Source: Clostridia bacterium
GTDB lineage: Bacteria; Bacillota; Clostridia; UBA1381
DNA length: 64,000 nt
Assembly (NCBI GenBank): GCA_017621875.1
Contig: JAGASE010000013.1
Location: 1-64,000, forward strand
Direction of reading: 5' to 3'
Part shown: piece by piece, positions 25,128-32,559 of the stretch
Numbering within the stretch: position 1 is the first letter of the stretch
How the letters are laid out: each line of letters begins with the position of its first letter
Notes under the pieces: model-generated
Told to the model about the DNA's origin: nothing
Seen by the model: only the letters and a program-made list of their open reading frames with translations
Database searches by the model: none
Position numbers and translations under genes: made by a program

Positions 25128-25934
25128 ATGAAAGGCATATTGAATTTTATGAAATTTAGTAAACCACAGACCGCAGTAGAATGTAAAAAGTGCGGGGCTG
25201 AAATTAGTGCATCGGACTTGTCAGATAATCTGATGATATGTCCCGAATGTGGTGCTTATATGCGAATGGGTGCTTGGGAAAGGCTTAAAATGATTGTTGA
25301 CGAGGGAAGCTTTTGTGAGCTTGACGAAGACCTAAAAAGCAGTAACATAATTGATTTTCCGGGTTATGACGAAAAGCTCAGCAGTGCGAAAAAAGCCAGC
25401 GGGCTTTCTGAGGCGGTTATTTGCGGAACGGCTGAGGTCGGCGGAAATAAATGTGCGATTTTTGTTATGGATTCGGCATTTATGATGGGCAGCATGGGAA
25501 CGGTTGTAGGCGAAAAGATAACACGTCTGTTTGAAACCGCGACCACAAAAAAGCTGCCGGTTGTCGGATTTATAACTTCCGGCGGAGCAAGAATGCAGGA
25601 GGGGATTTTGTCTCTGATGCAGATGGCAAAGGTAAGCGGTGCGGTTAAGCGTCACAGCGACGGTAAAAACCTTTATGTAGCAGTGCTGACAGACCCAACA
25701 ACAGGCGGTATTACCGCAAGCTTTGCAATGCTGGGAGATATTATAATTGCAGAGCCGAAGGCTTTAATCGGTTTTGCCGGTGCAAGAGTTATAGAGCAGA
25801 CTACAGGAGAAAAGCTGCCGGAGGGATTTCAGCGTGCGGAGTTCCTGCTTGAGCATGGCTTTATTGACATGATTGAGGATAGAAAACGGTTGAAATATAC
25901 CATTTCTAAGGTGCTTGGAATGCACAGGAAGTAA
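25128..25934 (+). CDS. accD: Acetyl-CoA carboxylase carboxyltransferase beta subunit
   Basis: A 268-aa half of the carboxyltransferase that moves CO2 from carboxybiotin to acetyl-CoA to make malonyl-CoA. A zinc ribbon is formed by Cys19, Cys22, Cys38 and Cys41. The crotonase-like core carries GEKITRLFETA and SGGARMQEG, with the acyl-CoA-binding segments further on. The ATG at 25128 follows AAGGAG at 9 bases. It is 33 bases from accA. The biotin carboxylase (accC) and biotin carrier (accB) partners are absent from this cluster. Confidence 0.96.
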   Translation: MKGILNFMKFSKPQTAVECKKCGAEISASDLSDNLMICPECGAYMRMGAWERLKMIVDEGSFCELDEDLKSSNIIDFPGYDEKLSSAKKASGLSEAVICGTAEVGGNKCAIFVMDSAFMMGSMGTVVGEKITRLFETATTKKLPVVGFITSGGARMQEGILSLMQMAKVSGAVKRHSDGKNLYVAVLTDPTTGGITASFAMLGDIIIAEPKALIGFAGARVIEQTTGEKLPEGFQRAEFLLEHGFIDMIEDRKRLKYTISKVLGMHRK

Positions 25935-25967
25935 GTTTGCCTTGGGCAGAAAGGAATTTGTACTTAT

Positions 25968-26759
25968 ATGAGTGGTAATGAAAAGCTTAAAGCTTATGAT
26001 AAGGTTCTTGCTGCACGTAATACAGCACGCCATATGGGCGGATATTATATTGAACGCCTGATTGATGATTTTATTGAGCTTCACGGCGACCGTCGTTTCG
26101 GTGATGACGCGGCTATTATAAGCGGAATAGGATATTTAAACGGAGTACCTGTAACCGTTATCGCAATGGAGAGAGGCACGACCGTTGAGGAGCGAATAAA
26201 AAGAAATTTTGGCTGTCCGTCGCCGGAGGGCTATAGAAAGGCACTACGTCTTATGAAGGAGGCTGAAAAGTTTTCACGTCCGATTATATGCTTTATCGGA
26301 AGCTCGGGAGCTTACTGCGGAATTGACGCGGAGGAGAGAGGTCAGGGCGAGGCTATTGCTGAAAACCTTTTTGAGATGATGGGAATTAAGGTACCGATTA
26401 TCTCGGTTGTTGTGGGCGAAGGCGGCAGCGGCGGTGCTTTGGCACTCGGCGTGTGCGATACCGCTGTTATGCTTGAAAATTCAGTGTACTCGGTTATTTC
26501 GCCGGAGGGCTGTGCAAGCATACTGTGGAAGGATTCTTCAAAGGCTGATGAGGCGGCAGAGGTATTAAAGCTTACCTCAGAGGACCTCTATAAATTTGAG
26601 GTTGTGGAGAAGATTATTGACGAGACGGACAGAACTCAGGACGAGATTTGTTCGGATTTGAAGAATTTTATCCTGTCCGAAATCGAGGCTAAAAAGGCAA
26701 TGTCAGTTGAGGATTTGCTTGCGGCACGATATGAAAAGTTCAGAAAAATCGGTGCATAA
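25968..26759 (+). CDS. accA: Acetyl-CoA carboxylase carboxyltransferase alpha subunit
   Basis: A 263-aa partner of AccD; together they form the alpha2beta2 carboxyltransferase. Diagnostic segments are FIELHGDRRFGDDAAIISG, the RNFGCPSPEGYRKALRLM helix, and the oxyanion-forming GEGGSGGALALGVCD. The protein is slightly shorter than E. coli AccA, missing part of the N-terminal extension, as in other Bacillota. It is the last gene of the fatty acid cluster, followed by a long hairpin that separates it from the convergent yitT. Confidence 0.96.
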   Translation: MSGNEKLKAYDKVLAARNTARHMGGYYIERLIDDFIELHGDRRFGDDAAIISGIGYLNGVPVTVIAMERGTTVEERIKRNFGCPSPEGYRKALRLMKEAEKFSRPIICFIGSSGAYCGIDAEERGQGEAIAENLFEMMGIKVPIISVVVGEGGSGGALALGVCDTAVMLENSVYSVISPEGCASILWKDSSKADEAAEVLKLTSEDLYKFEVVEKIIDETDRTQDEICSDLKNFILSEIEAKKAMSVEDLLAARYEKFRKIGA

Positions 26760-26765
26760 ATGATT

Positions 26766-26840
26766 AAATGCAGAAGCTTTGAAGTGCAGCTCCAAAAGTG
26801 TCCGACTTTTGGGGTGCATATCACTTTAGCTCCTGCATTT
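26766..26840. repeat. Long imperfect hairpin between accA and yitT, probable bidirectional terminator
   Basis: AAATGCAG (26766-26773) pairs with CTGCATTT (26833-26840), and most of the interior also pairs, ending in an apical CCAAAAGT/ACTTTTGG stem (about 75 nt in all). A T-rich tract follows. It lies between convergent genes. The apical bases resemble abutted ends of an IS3-type element, so it may be an element remnant. Confidence 0.6.
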
Positions 26841-26847
26841 TTTATTA

Positions 26848-27684
26848 TTATTTATATACATAAAAGCCAAGACCGAAGATTTTTTCCGAGTTGGTAAAAA
26901 TTATAAAGGCATTGCTGTCAACATCGGTAATCATCTTGTGAAATTCGGGAATCTGACGGTTTTTAAGTGCACATATAAGAAGGTTTTTTCTTGCACCCGA
27001 ATATGCACCTCTTGCGTTTAAAACAGTAACTCCGCGGCGGCTGTTTTGGATAATCAGCTTGGAAATTTGGTCACCTTTTTCGGTTATCACCAGTGCGAGC
27101 TTTGAAGAATTTAAACGACCGATAATAAAATCGATTATAAAGGCTGATATAAAAAGCCCGAACAGCCCGTAAAGAGCAAGCTCAATGTTTTTAAAAATCA
27201 GAAGGGAAACGAATATAATAATTCCGTCTATTATCAAAAGAAGTGTGCCTATCGGAAACTGTGGAAATTTTGATTGAAAAAGACGTCCGATAATATCTGT
27301 GCCGCCGGTGTTTGCGTTTTCTATAAAGGTAAGTGACGCACCGATTCCAAAAAGAAGACTGCCGAAAAGGGTGGCGAGAAAAATATCATCTGTTACGGGC
27401 GGAAAGGCAGAAAAAAACTGAACTAACAGCGACATAACTATGACCGACAGAATTGAATTGATTACAAATTCCTTTCCGAGTATTTTGTAGCTAAGTACCA
27501 AAAGTATTAGATTTAATACAAGATATACTATGCCCGGTTGAATACCAATAGGATAGAGAATTGTTGCAATTCCTGACACGCCTCCGGTTACGATTTCGTT
27601 GGGGATATAAAAAAGTCCCGTAGCTATAGCGGTTAATGCTATTCCTATTAAGATTATTAAATATGATCTGATTTTTCTTTGCAC
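26848..27684 (-). CDS. yitT: YitT family membrane protein (DUF161-DUF2179)
   Basis: A 278-aa integral membrane protein. Five or so hydrophobic segments cover residues 1-190 (YLIILIGIALTAIATGLFYI near the start), with the family motif NEIVTGGVSGIATILY. A soluble C-terminal DUF2179 domain follows (ITEKGDQISKLIIQNSRRGVTVL to FGLGFYVYK). Function is unknown; such proteins are frequent and often multi-copy in Bacillota. The GTG at 27684 is chosen because GGGAGG lies exactly 7 bases upstream. An earlier start would lie inside the preceding gene's terminator hairpin. Confidence 0.88.
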   Translation of the reverse strand: MQRKIRSYLIILIGIALTAIATGLFYIPNEIVTGGVSGIATILYPIGIQPGIVYLVLNLILLVLSYKILGKEFVINSILSVIVMSLLVQFFSAFPPVTDDIFLATLFGSLLFGIGASLTFIENANTGGTDIIGRLFQSKFPQFPIGTLLLIIDGIIIFVSLLIFKNIELALYGLFGLFISAFIIDFIIGRLNSSKLALVITEKGDQISKLIIQNSRRGVTVLNARGAYSGARKNLLICALKNRQIPEFHKMITDVDSNAFIIFTNSEKIFGLGFYVYK

Positions 27685-27701
27685 TTTTTTTCCTCCCATA
27701 A

Positions 27702-27735
27702 AAAAGGACACGCCTTTATTTTGCGTGCCCCTTTA
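27702..27735 (-). terminator. Terminator after the SCP2-like gene (minus strand)
   Basis: Read on the minus strand, AAAGGGGCACGC pairs with GCGTGTCCTTTT (12 bp including two G-T pairs) and is followed by TTTTTT, just before the yitT ribosome binding site. Confidence 0.7.
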
Positions 27736-27739
27736 TCAT

Positions 27740-28318
27740 TTATTTTGTTTTCTTTTTAGGCTTGATTTCTTTTTCAACAACGCTTGCTATGGTTTCCTCA
27801 GCAGGAGTGGTTGTTTTTTTGTTTTCGTCTGCCATCTTAACTGCCTCCGTTTCCTTTTTAGCAGCTTTTTTAGCAGGCTTTGCAGCTGATGCCTTTTTTG
27901 CAGCCGTTTTCGGTGCAGCCTTTGCTGTAGTCTTTTTTGCAGCAGGCTTGTCCGCTTTTTTTACGGTTTTCTTGGCAGCAGGCTTCTTTTCCTTTTTGGG
28001 AATTGCCTTAACAAATTCGATAAAACCCTCGGTATAACCTGTTACGGTTATTTTTCCGTCGTCAATCGCCTTTTGTACGTCAAGCTTTCCTTCTATTATG
28101 CTCTTTAAATCCTTAACAGAGGTAAGAATATCCACATCATTGTCATAATAATCGTAAGGCTCAACGAACAGCTGCTTGTCCCGCACCTCGATATATAAAA
28201 TACCGCTTGCTGTTTCGTCGGATAAACGCACCTGCACTGCAAAATGCCCGTCCGGTGGGGTAATGTCTGCTTTTTCCAAAGCTGCTTTGATTGTTTCAAA
28301 TGCTTTAAAATAGTCCAT
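27740..28318 (-). CDS. SCP2-like domain protein with a Lys/Ala-rich histone-H1-like tail
   Basis: A 192-aa two-part protein. Residues 1-105 resemble a sterol-carrier-protein-2 fold, a hydrophobic-ligand-binding domain (strand GILYIEVRDKQLFVEPYDY, then the ILTSVKDLKSIIEGKLDVQ helix and the GKITVTGY strand). Residues 108-192 are low-complexity Lys/Ala/Pro with PAKK, AAKK and KAAKK units, highly basic, resembling eukaryotic histone H1 or chlamydial Hc1 tails, with an acidic/Thr interruption (ENKKTTTPAEET). No signal peptide. The tail should bind nucleic acid or acidic surfaces; the role is unknown. It has its own promoter and terminator. Confidence 0.75.
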   Translation of the reverse strand: MDYFKAFETIKAALEKADITPPDGHFAVQVRLSDETASGILYIEVRDKQLFVEPYDYYDNDVDILTSVKDLKSIIEGKLDVQKAIDDGKITVTGYTEGFIEFVKAIPKKEKKPAAKKTVKKADKPAAKKTTAKAAPKTAAKKASAAKPAKKAAKKETEAVKMADENKKTTTPAEETIASVVEKEIKPKKKTK

Positions 28319-28392
28319 TTTTTATCACCTTTCCATCATATATATTAATTACACTTATAATTATATTCAGCCGAAAGCGTAATTATGCATAT

Positions 28393-28421
28393 ATTATATC
28401 ATATATTTTTTGATTTTGCAA
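28393..28421 (-). promoter_or_regulatory. Promoter of the SCP2-like gene
   Basis: On the minus strand: TTGCAA (28421-28416), 17-bp spacer, TG-A-TATAAT (-10 at 28398-28393). The leader is about 70 bases, with an AAGGTGA ribosome binding site. Confidence 0.7.
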
Positions 28422-28458
28422 ATAATAGTGAAAAAAAGATGAAGGCAGGTAAAATTTT

Positions 28459-29118
28459 ATGCAAGAAGAAAATCAGAATCAGCAAAGAGATACGGCGGAC
28501 ATGATAACAACGAAAAATTCTCATGGCTGTATAAGGTGCTTGAATATTATAGGTACAATCGAGGGACATGCATTGCTTTCGCCGCAGACAAAGACTACAA
28601 AGTATGAGCATGTTTTGCCGCAGCTTGTGGAGGTAGAGGAGGACGAGGAGATAGACGGGCTGTTGGTGCTTTTGAACACCGTTGGCGGAGATGTTGAGGC
28701 GGGGCTTGCCATTGCCGAAATGATATCAGGAATTTCAAAGCCGAAGGTTTCGCTTGTTTTAGGCGGCGGACATTCGATAGGCGTGCCGCTGGCAGTTTCG
28801 GCAGACGTTTCCTTTATAGCACACTCTGCGACAATGACAGTTCATCCTATGCGGACAAACGGAGTTGTGATAGGCGTTTCACAGACGTTTGAGTATATGA
28901 AGCGTATGCAGGACAGAATTATTGAGTTTATAGCACGTCATTCAAGTATAAAGTATGAGGACTATAAAAAAATGATGCTCACCACCGATGAAATTGCAAA
29001 CGATGTCGGCAGTGTTCTTTTTGGTGAAAAAGCTGTGGAATGTGGACTTATCGACAGAGTCGGGACCCTTAAAGACGCACTTGGAGTGCTGTATGATATG
29101 ATTGAAAAGAGAAAATAA
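28459..29118 (+). CDS. tepA: ClpP-family serine protease TepA
   Basis: A 219-aa cytosolic member of the ClpP/crotonase fold, called TepA/YmfB in Bacillus, proposed to help protein export and early spore development by degrading signal peptides. The nucleophile Ser106 lies in GGGHSIGVPL and the catalytic His129 in TMTVHPMR. The strand LLVLLNTVGGDVEAGLAIAE is the oxyanion region. It lacks the axial-loop and hydrophobic-pocket features of true ClpP as far as can be seen. A hairpin follows between it and the convergent recombinase. Confidence 0.9.
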   Translation: MQEENQNQQRDTADMITTKNSHGCIRCLNIIGTIEGHALLSPQTKTTKYEHVLPQLVEVEEDEEIDGLLVLLNTVGGDVEAGLAIAEMISGISKPKVSLVLGGGHSIGVPLAVSADVSFIAHSATMTVHPMRTNGVVIGVSQTFEYMKRMQDRIIEFIARHSSIKYEDYKKMMLTTDEIANDVGSVLFGEKAVECGLIDRVGTLKDALGVLYDMIEKRK

Positions 29119-29193
29119 GGAATTGTTCCGTTAACGCAAACAATGATTGCGGTCGGGGATTTTGGAATCTTGTTGTTTTACAATAAAATGTAA

Positions 29194-29230
29194 AAAGCAC
29201 GCGGGAAAGTGTAAAATTCCTGCGTGCTTT
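29194..29230. terminator. Hairpin terminator between tepA and the convergent recombinase
   Basis: A 14-bp stem with one G-T pair (AAAGCACGCGGGAA with TTCCTGCGTGCTTT). The T run is better on the minus strand, so it mainly ends the recombinase transcript. Confidence 0.7.
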
Positions 29231-29235
29231 CAGCT

Positions 29236-30315
29236 TTATATGTCTTGGCTCGGCATCTCCTCGCTCGGCTTTTCGTCTGTTCGGAGTACATCAAGTCCCT
29301 GCATGATTTCGCGGCGTTTTTGACTGCTGTACTGAGCGTAGTATCTATGGGTTACTTCAATATTTTTGTGTCCCAAAAGCTCGGCAACCATTTTAATGTC
29401 AACGCCATCCTCCAAAAGACGGCAGGCAAAGGTACGCCGCAGAGCGTGCGGACGTGTTTTATCGGGGTGTGTGATGCCTACTGCATAGCAGTAGTTTTTG
29501 AGTGTTTTTTCAACGGCGGCAACGGTTAACTGCTTGCCGGAGCGACCTAAAAACAATGGTCCTGTTTCTCTTGGGTTTTCGCCCTCGGGGTCCAAATATT
29601 CATAAAGAGCGTTATTGACCTGTACCGGCATAAAAATTTCCTGCTGGTCGCCGCCTTTTCGTGTAACGATAAAGGATTGGGTATTAAAATCCACGTCGGT
29701 CACCTTTAGATTAACAAGCTCGCTGACTCTGACGCCTGTGCCGAGATATGTGGTAAAAATGGCAATATCGCGAAGCTTTTTGTTTTTATACTCGGTGAGC
29801 GTTCTGCCCTCAAAATATTTTTCGCCGTTATAGATTACGTCAATAAGCCGCAGGGTTTCCTGCGAGGTAAGCGGCTTTTTGATTTTCTGATGCAGCTTTA
29901 CAAAATCCACCTTGTCGGTGACATTTTGCGAAATCTGCTCGGTTTTATAAAGGTAAATGAAAAGCCCTCTTACGGCAGACAGCTTGCGGTTGATGCCAAA
30001 TGCGGAATTTCTGCAGATTCTGCGAACTCTTCTGCCGGCAGGAGAGGTGTATTCGGTTTCGTATTCTCTCAGGTATGCCTTAAAACGGATAAGGTCGCTC
30101 GGAGTAACGCTGTCGATATGCTTCAAGGTAAAATCCTCGTTGCTTTTTATGTCGGGATATTTGTATGTGCGAAGATATGTAAGAAAAACACGCACATCGA
30201 GGCTGTAGCCAAGCTGCGTATTAATGCTTTCACCGTTATAATATTCTTCTATATATGAAAAAACAAAATCCGGCAGCTCACTTAAATAGTTTCGCAAATA
30301 ATGCTCCTTAATCAC
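29236..30315 (-). CDS. Tyrosine recombinase (XerC/XerD-like)
   Basis: A 359-aa site-specific recombinase. The N-terminal SAM-like core-binding domain covers about 20-145 and the catalytic domain the rest. Catalytic residues visible are Arg196 (TGVRVSEL), a Lys in the beta-hairpin (RKGGDQQE), HxxR in HALRRTFACRL, the His of LGHKN, and the Tyr in THRYY. GTG 30315 is the start because AAAGGAGAG lies 6 bases upstream. It is longer than canonical XerC/D (about 300 aa) because of insertions near 105 and 165. No excisionase, att repeat or cargo gene adjoins it, so it is either a chromosome-dimer-resolving recombinase or an orphan integrase. Confidence 0.9.
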   Translation of the reverse strand: MIKEHYLRNYLSELPDFVFSYIEEYYNGESINTQLGYSLDVRVFLTYLRTYKYPDIKSNEDFTLKHIDSVTPSDLIRFKAYLREYETEYTSPAGRRVRRICRNSAFGINRKLSAVRGLFIYLYKTEQISQNVTDKVDFVKLHQKIKKPLTSQETLRLIDVIYNGEKYFEGRTLTEYKNKKLRDIAIFTTYLGTGVRVSELVNLKVTDVDFNTQSFIVTRKGGDQQEIFMPVQVNNALYEYLDPEGENPRETGPLFLGRSGKQLTVAAVEKTLKNYCYAVGITHPDKTRPHALRRTFACRLLEDGVDIKMVAELLGHKNIEVTHRYYAQYSSQKRREIMQGLDVLRTDEKPSEEMPSQDI

Positions 30316-30340
30316 GTAAATCTCTCCTTTCCGTAATAAT

Positions 30341-30369
30341 AGTATAAAGTTTTTTTTGGTATTTTTCAA
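30341..30369 (-). promoter_or_regulatory. Promoter of the tyrosine recombinase
   Basis: On the minus strand: TTGAAA (30369-30364), 17-bp spacer, TATACT (30346-30341), 25 bases before the GTG start. Confidence 0.6.
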
Positions 30370-30409
30370 TAAAAATGAACGAAATGTAATATTATTTTTA
30401 TATTATCTA

Positions 30410-30438
30410 TAGACTTCGCGGGAATAATATAGTAAAAT
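30410..30438 (+). promoter_or_regulatory. Promoter of asp23-fakA
   Basis: TAGACT (30410-30415), 17-bp spacer, TAAAAT (30433-30438). The weak -35 suggests moderate or activated expression. Leader of about 100 bases. Confidence 0.5.
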
Positions 30439-30476
30439 AGATATATTAAATAAACGAATTGATTAATAAAATTCGT

Positions 30477-30547
30477 TATACGCTTTGTCGGCCTGCGGAC
30501 AGAGCGTATATAAAAATATTTGCAGGCAGAAAGGCTATGGAAATTAT
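30477..30547 (+). promoter_or_regulatory. Leader RNA element A (13-bp hairpin plus GGCAGAAAGGCTATGGAA)
   Basis: Bases 30477-30489 and 30498-30510 form a 13-bp stem with one G-T pair and loop GGCCTGCG. Seventeen or so bases later comes GGCAGAAAGGCTATGGAA, which includes the ribosome binding site. A homologous arrangement occurs at 51284-51346, so this is a conserved leader rather than a chance hairpin. Confidence 0.6.
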
Positions 30548-30904
30548 ATGGCAATTTTGATTAACAGCGAATTAGGCGAAATATCGGTTGACAATAATGT
30601 TGTTGCTTCGATAGCCGGAGCGGTGGCTACAAGCTGCTACGGTGTTGTCGGAATGGCTTCCAAAAGTAAAAAGGACGGAGTTATAAAGCTCCTTAAGAGG
30701 GAAAATATGTCTCGCGGCATCAAGGTTGATGTCGAGGGCAGCGGAATAGTAATAGATTTGCACATCATCGTTGAATACGGCGTAAATATTAACGCCATAT
30801 GCGACAGTATTGTGCATAACGTGAGATATAAGCTGGAGCATAATACCGGCCTTAAGGTAACAAAGGTCAATGTTTTGGTAGAATCAGTCAGAGTTAAGGA
30901 GTAA
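30548..30904 (+). CDS. Asp23/Gls24 family protein (YloU-like)
   Basis: A 118-aa small Asp23-family protein. Members associate with the envelope or cytosolic partners, and YloU is typically co-transcribed with the fatty acid kinase YloV/FakA, as here (5-base gap). The sequence shows the family pattern of GEISVDNNVVASIAGAVATS near the N-terminus and a C-terminal VTKVNVLVESV strand. There is no membrane segment. Translation starts at ATG 30548 behind the leader element's AGAAAGG. Confidence 0.9.
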   Translation: MAILINSELGEISVDNNVVASIAGAVATSCYGVVGMASKSKKDGVIKLLKRENMSRGIKVDVEGSGIVIDLHIIVEYGVNINAICDSIVHNVRYKLEHNTGLKVTKVNVLVESVRVKE

Positions 30905-30909
30905 CGGAA

Positions 30910-32544
30910 ATGATAAATGGAAAATTGCTTGCACAGATGTTTATTTCAGGTGCAAATAATTTATATAACAACAGATTTTCTGTTGATGAATTGAATGTTT
31001 TTCCGGTGCCTGACGGTGATACCGGAACAAATATGTCTATGACAGCTACCGCTATGGCAAAGGCACTTTCCGAGGTGCAGACCGAGTCGGTAAGCAAAAC
31101 TGCGGATATTATGTCCTTTGCAACGCTTCGCGGAGCAAGAGGAAACTCGGGCGTAATTCTGTCACAGTTCTTCCGCGGAATGTCAAAGAGCCTTAAGGGC
31201 AAGATGTCATGCGGGGCAAAGGATATTGCGGCGGCACTTTGTGCAGGCTCGGATACGGCATATAATGCGGTTATGAATCCTACCGAGGGTACAATCTTGA
31301 CCGTTGCAAGAGAGGCGGCAAATGCGGCTAAAAAGACAGACGGCGATTTGATAGCAATTTTTGAGGCTGCGGTAAAAAAAGGCGGAGAGACTCTCAAAAA
31401 GACTCCCGAAATGCTGCCTGCCCTTAAAAAAGCAGGAGTTGTTGATGCGGGCGGTCAGGGCTGGCTGTTTGTGCTTGAGGGTGCACTTTATTTCTTAAAG
31501 ACCGGCGAAGTGGTCACAAAAAATGAATCGGAGCAGCCGGAGGAGACCGAACAAAGCACAAGTGCACAGCAGAAAATTGATACCGAAAATATCAAGTTTA
31601 TGTACTGTACCGAGTTTATCGTGGAGAAAAAGGACAGCAGCGTGAATGTTTTGTCATTCAAAAAAGCTATCGAGAAAATTGGTGACAGCATGCTGGTTAT
31701 TGATGACGATGATATCATAAAGGTGCATATTCATACCAATAATCCGGGATATGTGCTTGAATGTGCTGTAAAGCTGGGTGCAATGATTAATATAAAAATA
31801 GATAATATGAAGCATCAGCATCAGTCGCTTATCACGCAGGAGGAAAAGTCAGAAAAGACCGAAGCTGTGGCAGAAGAAAAGCCACATAAGGAATATGGCT
31901 TTGTTTCAATCTGTGCAGGAAGCGGAATTTCGGGAATTTTCAAGGATTTGGGTGTTGACGAGGTTATTGAGGGCGGTCAGACAATGAATCCGAGTACCGA
32001 TGATATTTTAAATGCGGTAAACAATATAAATGCGGATAACATATTTGTCTTCCCGAATAATAAAAATATTATTTTAGCAGCAAATCAGGCAAAGGAAATA
32101 TCCAAAAAGAATGTAATAGTAATTCCTACAAGGAGCATACCGGAATGTATTGCCGCTATGCTGAAATTCAGCGAAGGAAAGGATGCGGCTGCAAACGAGA
32201 CGGCAATGAATAAGGCTGTTTCAAAGGTTGTAACAGGGCAGATAACCTATGCCGTAAGAGATACAGAGGTCGATGATAAAAAGATTCATAAGGACGACAT
32301 TTTAGGTCTTGCAGGAAGTAAAATCAAGACAGTCGGAACAAACCCTGATGAGGTTTTGATGGAGCTTGTGGATGAGCTTTGTGACGAGGACAGCGAATTT
32401 ATTACGCTTTACTACGGCGAGGACGTAAAGCAGGAGGATGCAGAACGGGCGGCAGAGCTTATTGAAGAAAAATATGATGAGGTCGAGGTTTCGGTAAAAT
32501 ACGGAGGTCAGCCTTTGTATTACTATATAATCTCGGTTGAATAG
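30910..32544 (+). CDS. fakA: Fatty acid kinase subunit FakA (DAK1/DegV-like, YloV)
   Basis: A 544-aa ATP-binding subunit that phosphorylates exogenous fatty acids held by a FakB (DegV) protein, feeding acyl-phosphate into phospholipid synthesis. The N-terminal Dak2-like kinase domain has the Mg-binding segment FPVPDGDTGTNM (around residues 34-45) and GARGNSGVILSQF. A middle domain (about 200-310) and a C-terminal DegV-like domain (about 330-544) follow; residues 196-215 are an acidic linker. Its FakB partner is not in the window. It shows that this organism can use external fatty acids alongside the FAS II cluster at 19-27 kb. Confidence 0.93.
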   Translation: MINGKLLAQMFISGANNLYNNRFSVDELNVFPVPDGDTGTNMSMTATAMAKALSEVQTESVSKTADIMSFATLRGARGNSGVILSQFFRGMSKSLKGKMSCGAKDIAAALCAGSDTAYNAVMNPTEGTILTVAREAANAAKKTDGDLIAIFEAAVKKGGETLKKTPEMLPALKKAGVVDAGGQGWLFVLEGALYFLKTGEVVTKNESEQPEETEQSTSAQQKIDTENIKFMYCTEFIVEKKDSSVNVLSFKKAIEKIGDSMLVIDDDDIIKVHIHTNNPGYVLECAVKLGAMINIKIDNMKHQHQSLITQEEKSEKTEAVAEEKPHKEYGFVSICAGSGISGIFKDLGVDEVIEGGQTMNPSTDDILNAVNNINADNIFVFPNNKNIILAANQAKEISKKNVIVIPTRSIPECIAAMLKFSEGKDAAANETAMNKAVSKVVTGQITYAVRDTEVDDKKIHKDDILGLAGSKIKTVGTNPDEVLMELVDELCDEDSEFITLYYGEDVKQEDAERAAELIEEKYDEVEVSVKYGGQPLYYYIISVE

Positions 32545-32559
32545 CCGGGTTTTGTGAGC

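Noticed and set aside
26766-26840. Complete insertion sequence between accA and yitT
   Set aside because: No transposase frame is present; only a hairpin remains.
27840-27990. Apparent tandem DNA repeats (short GCAGC/TTTTT-rich units)
   Set aside because: They encode the Lys/Ala-rich tail of the minus-strand SCP2-like protein; the periodicity is protein low complexity, not a CRISPR or satellite array.
29236-30315. Integrated prophage or ICE at the tyrosine recombinase
   Set aside because: Neighbours on both sides are core genes, and no tRNA, att repeat or phage gene is present.
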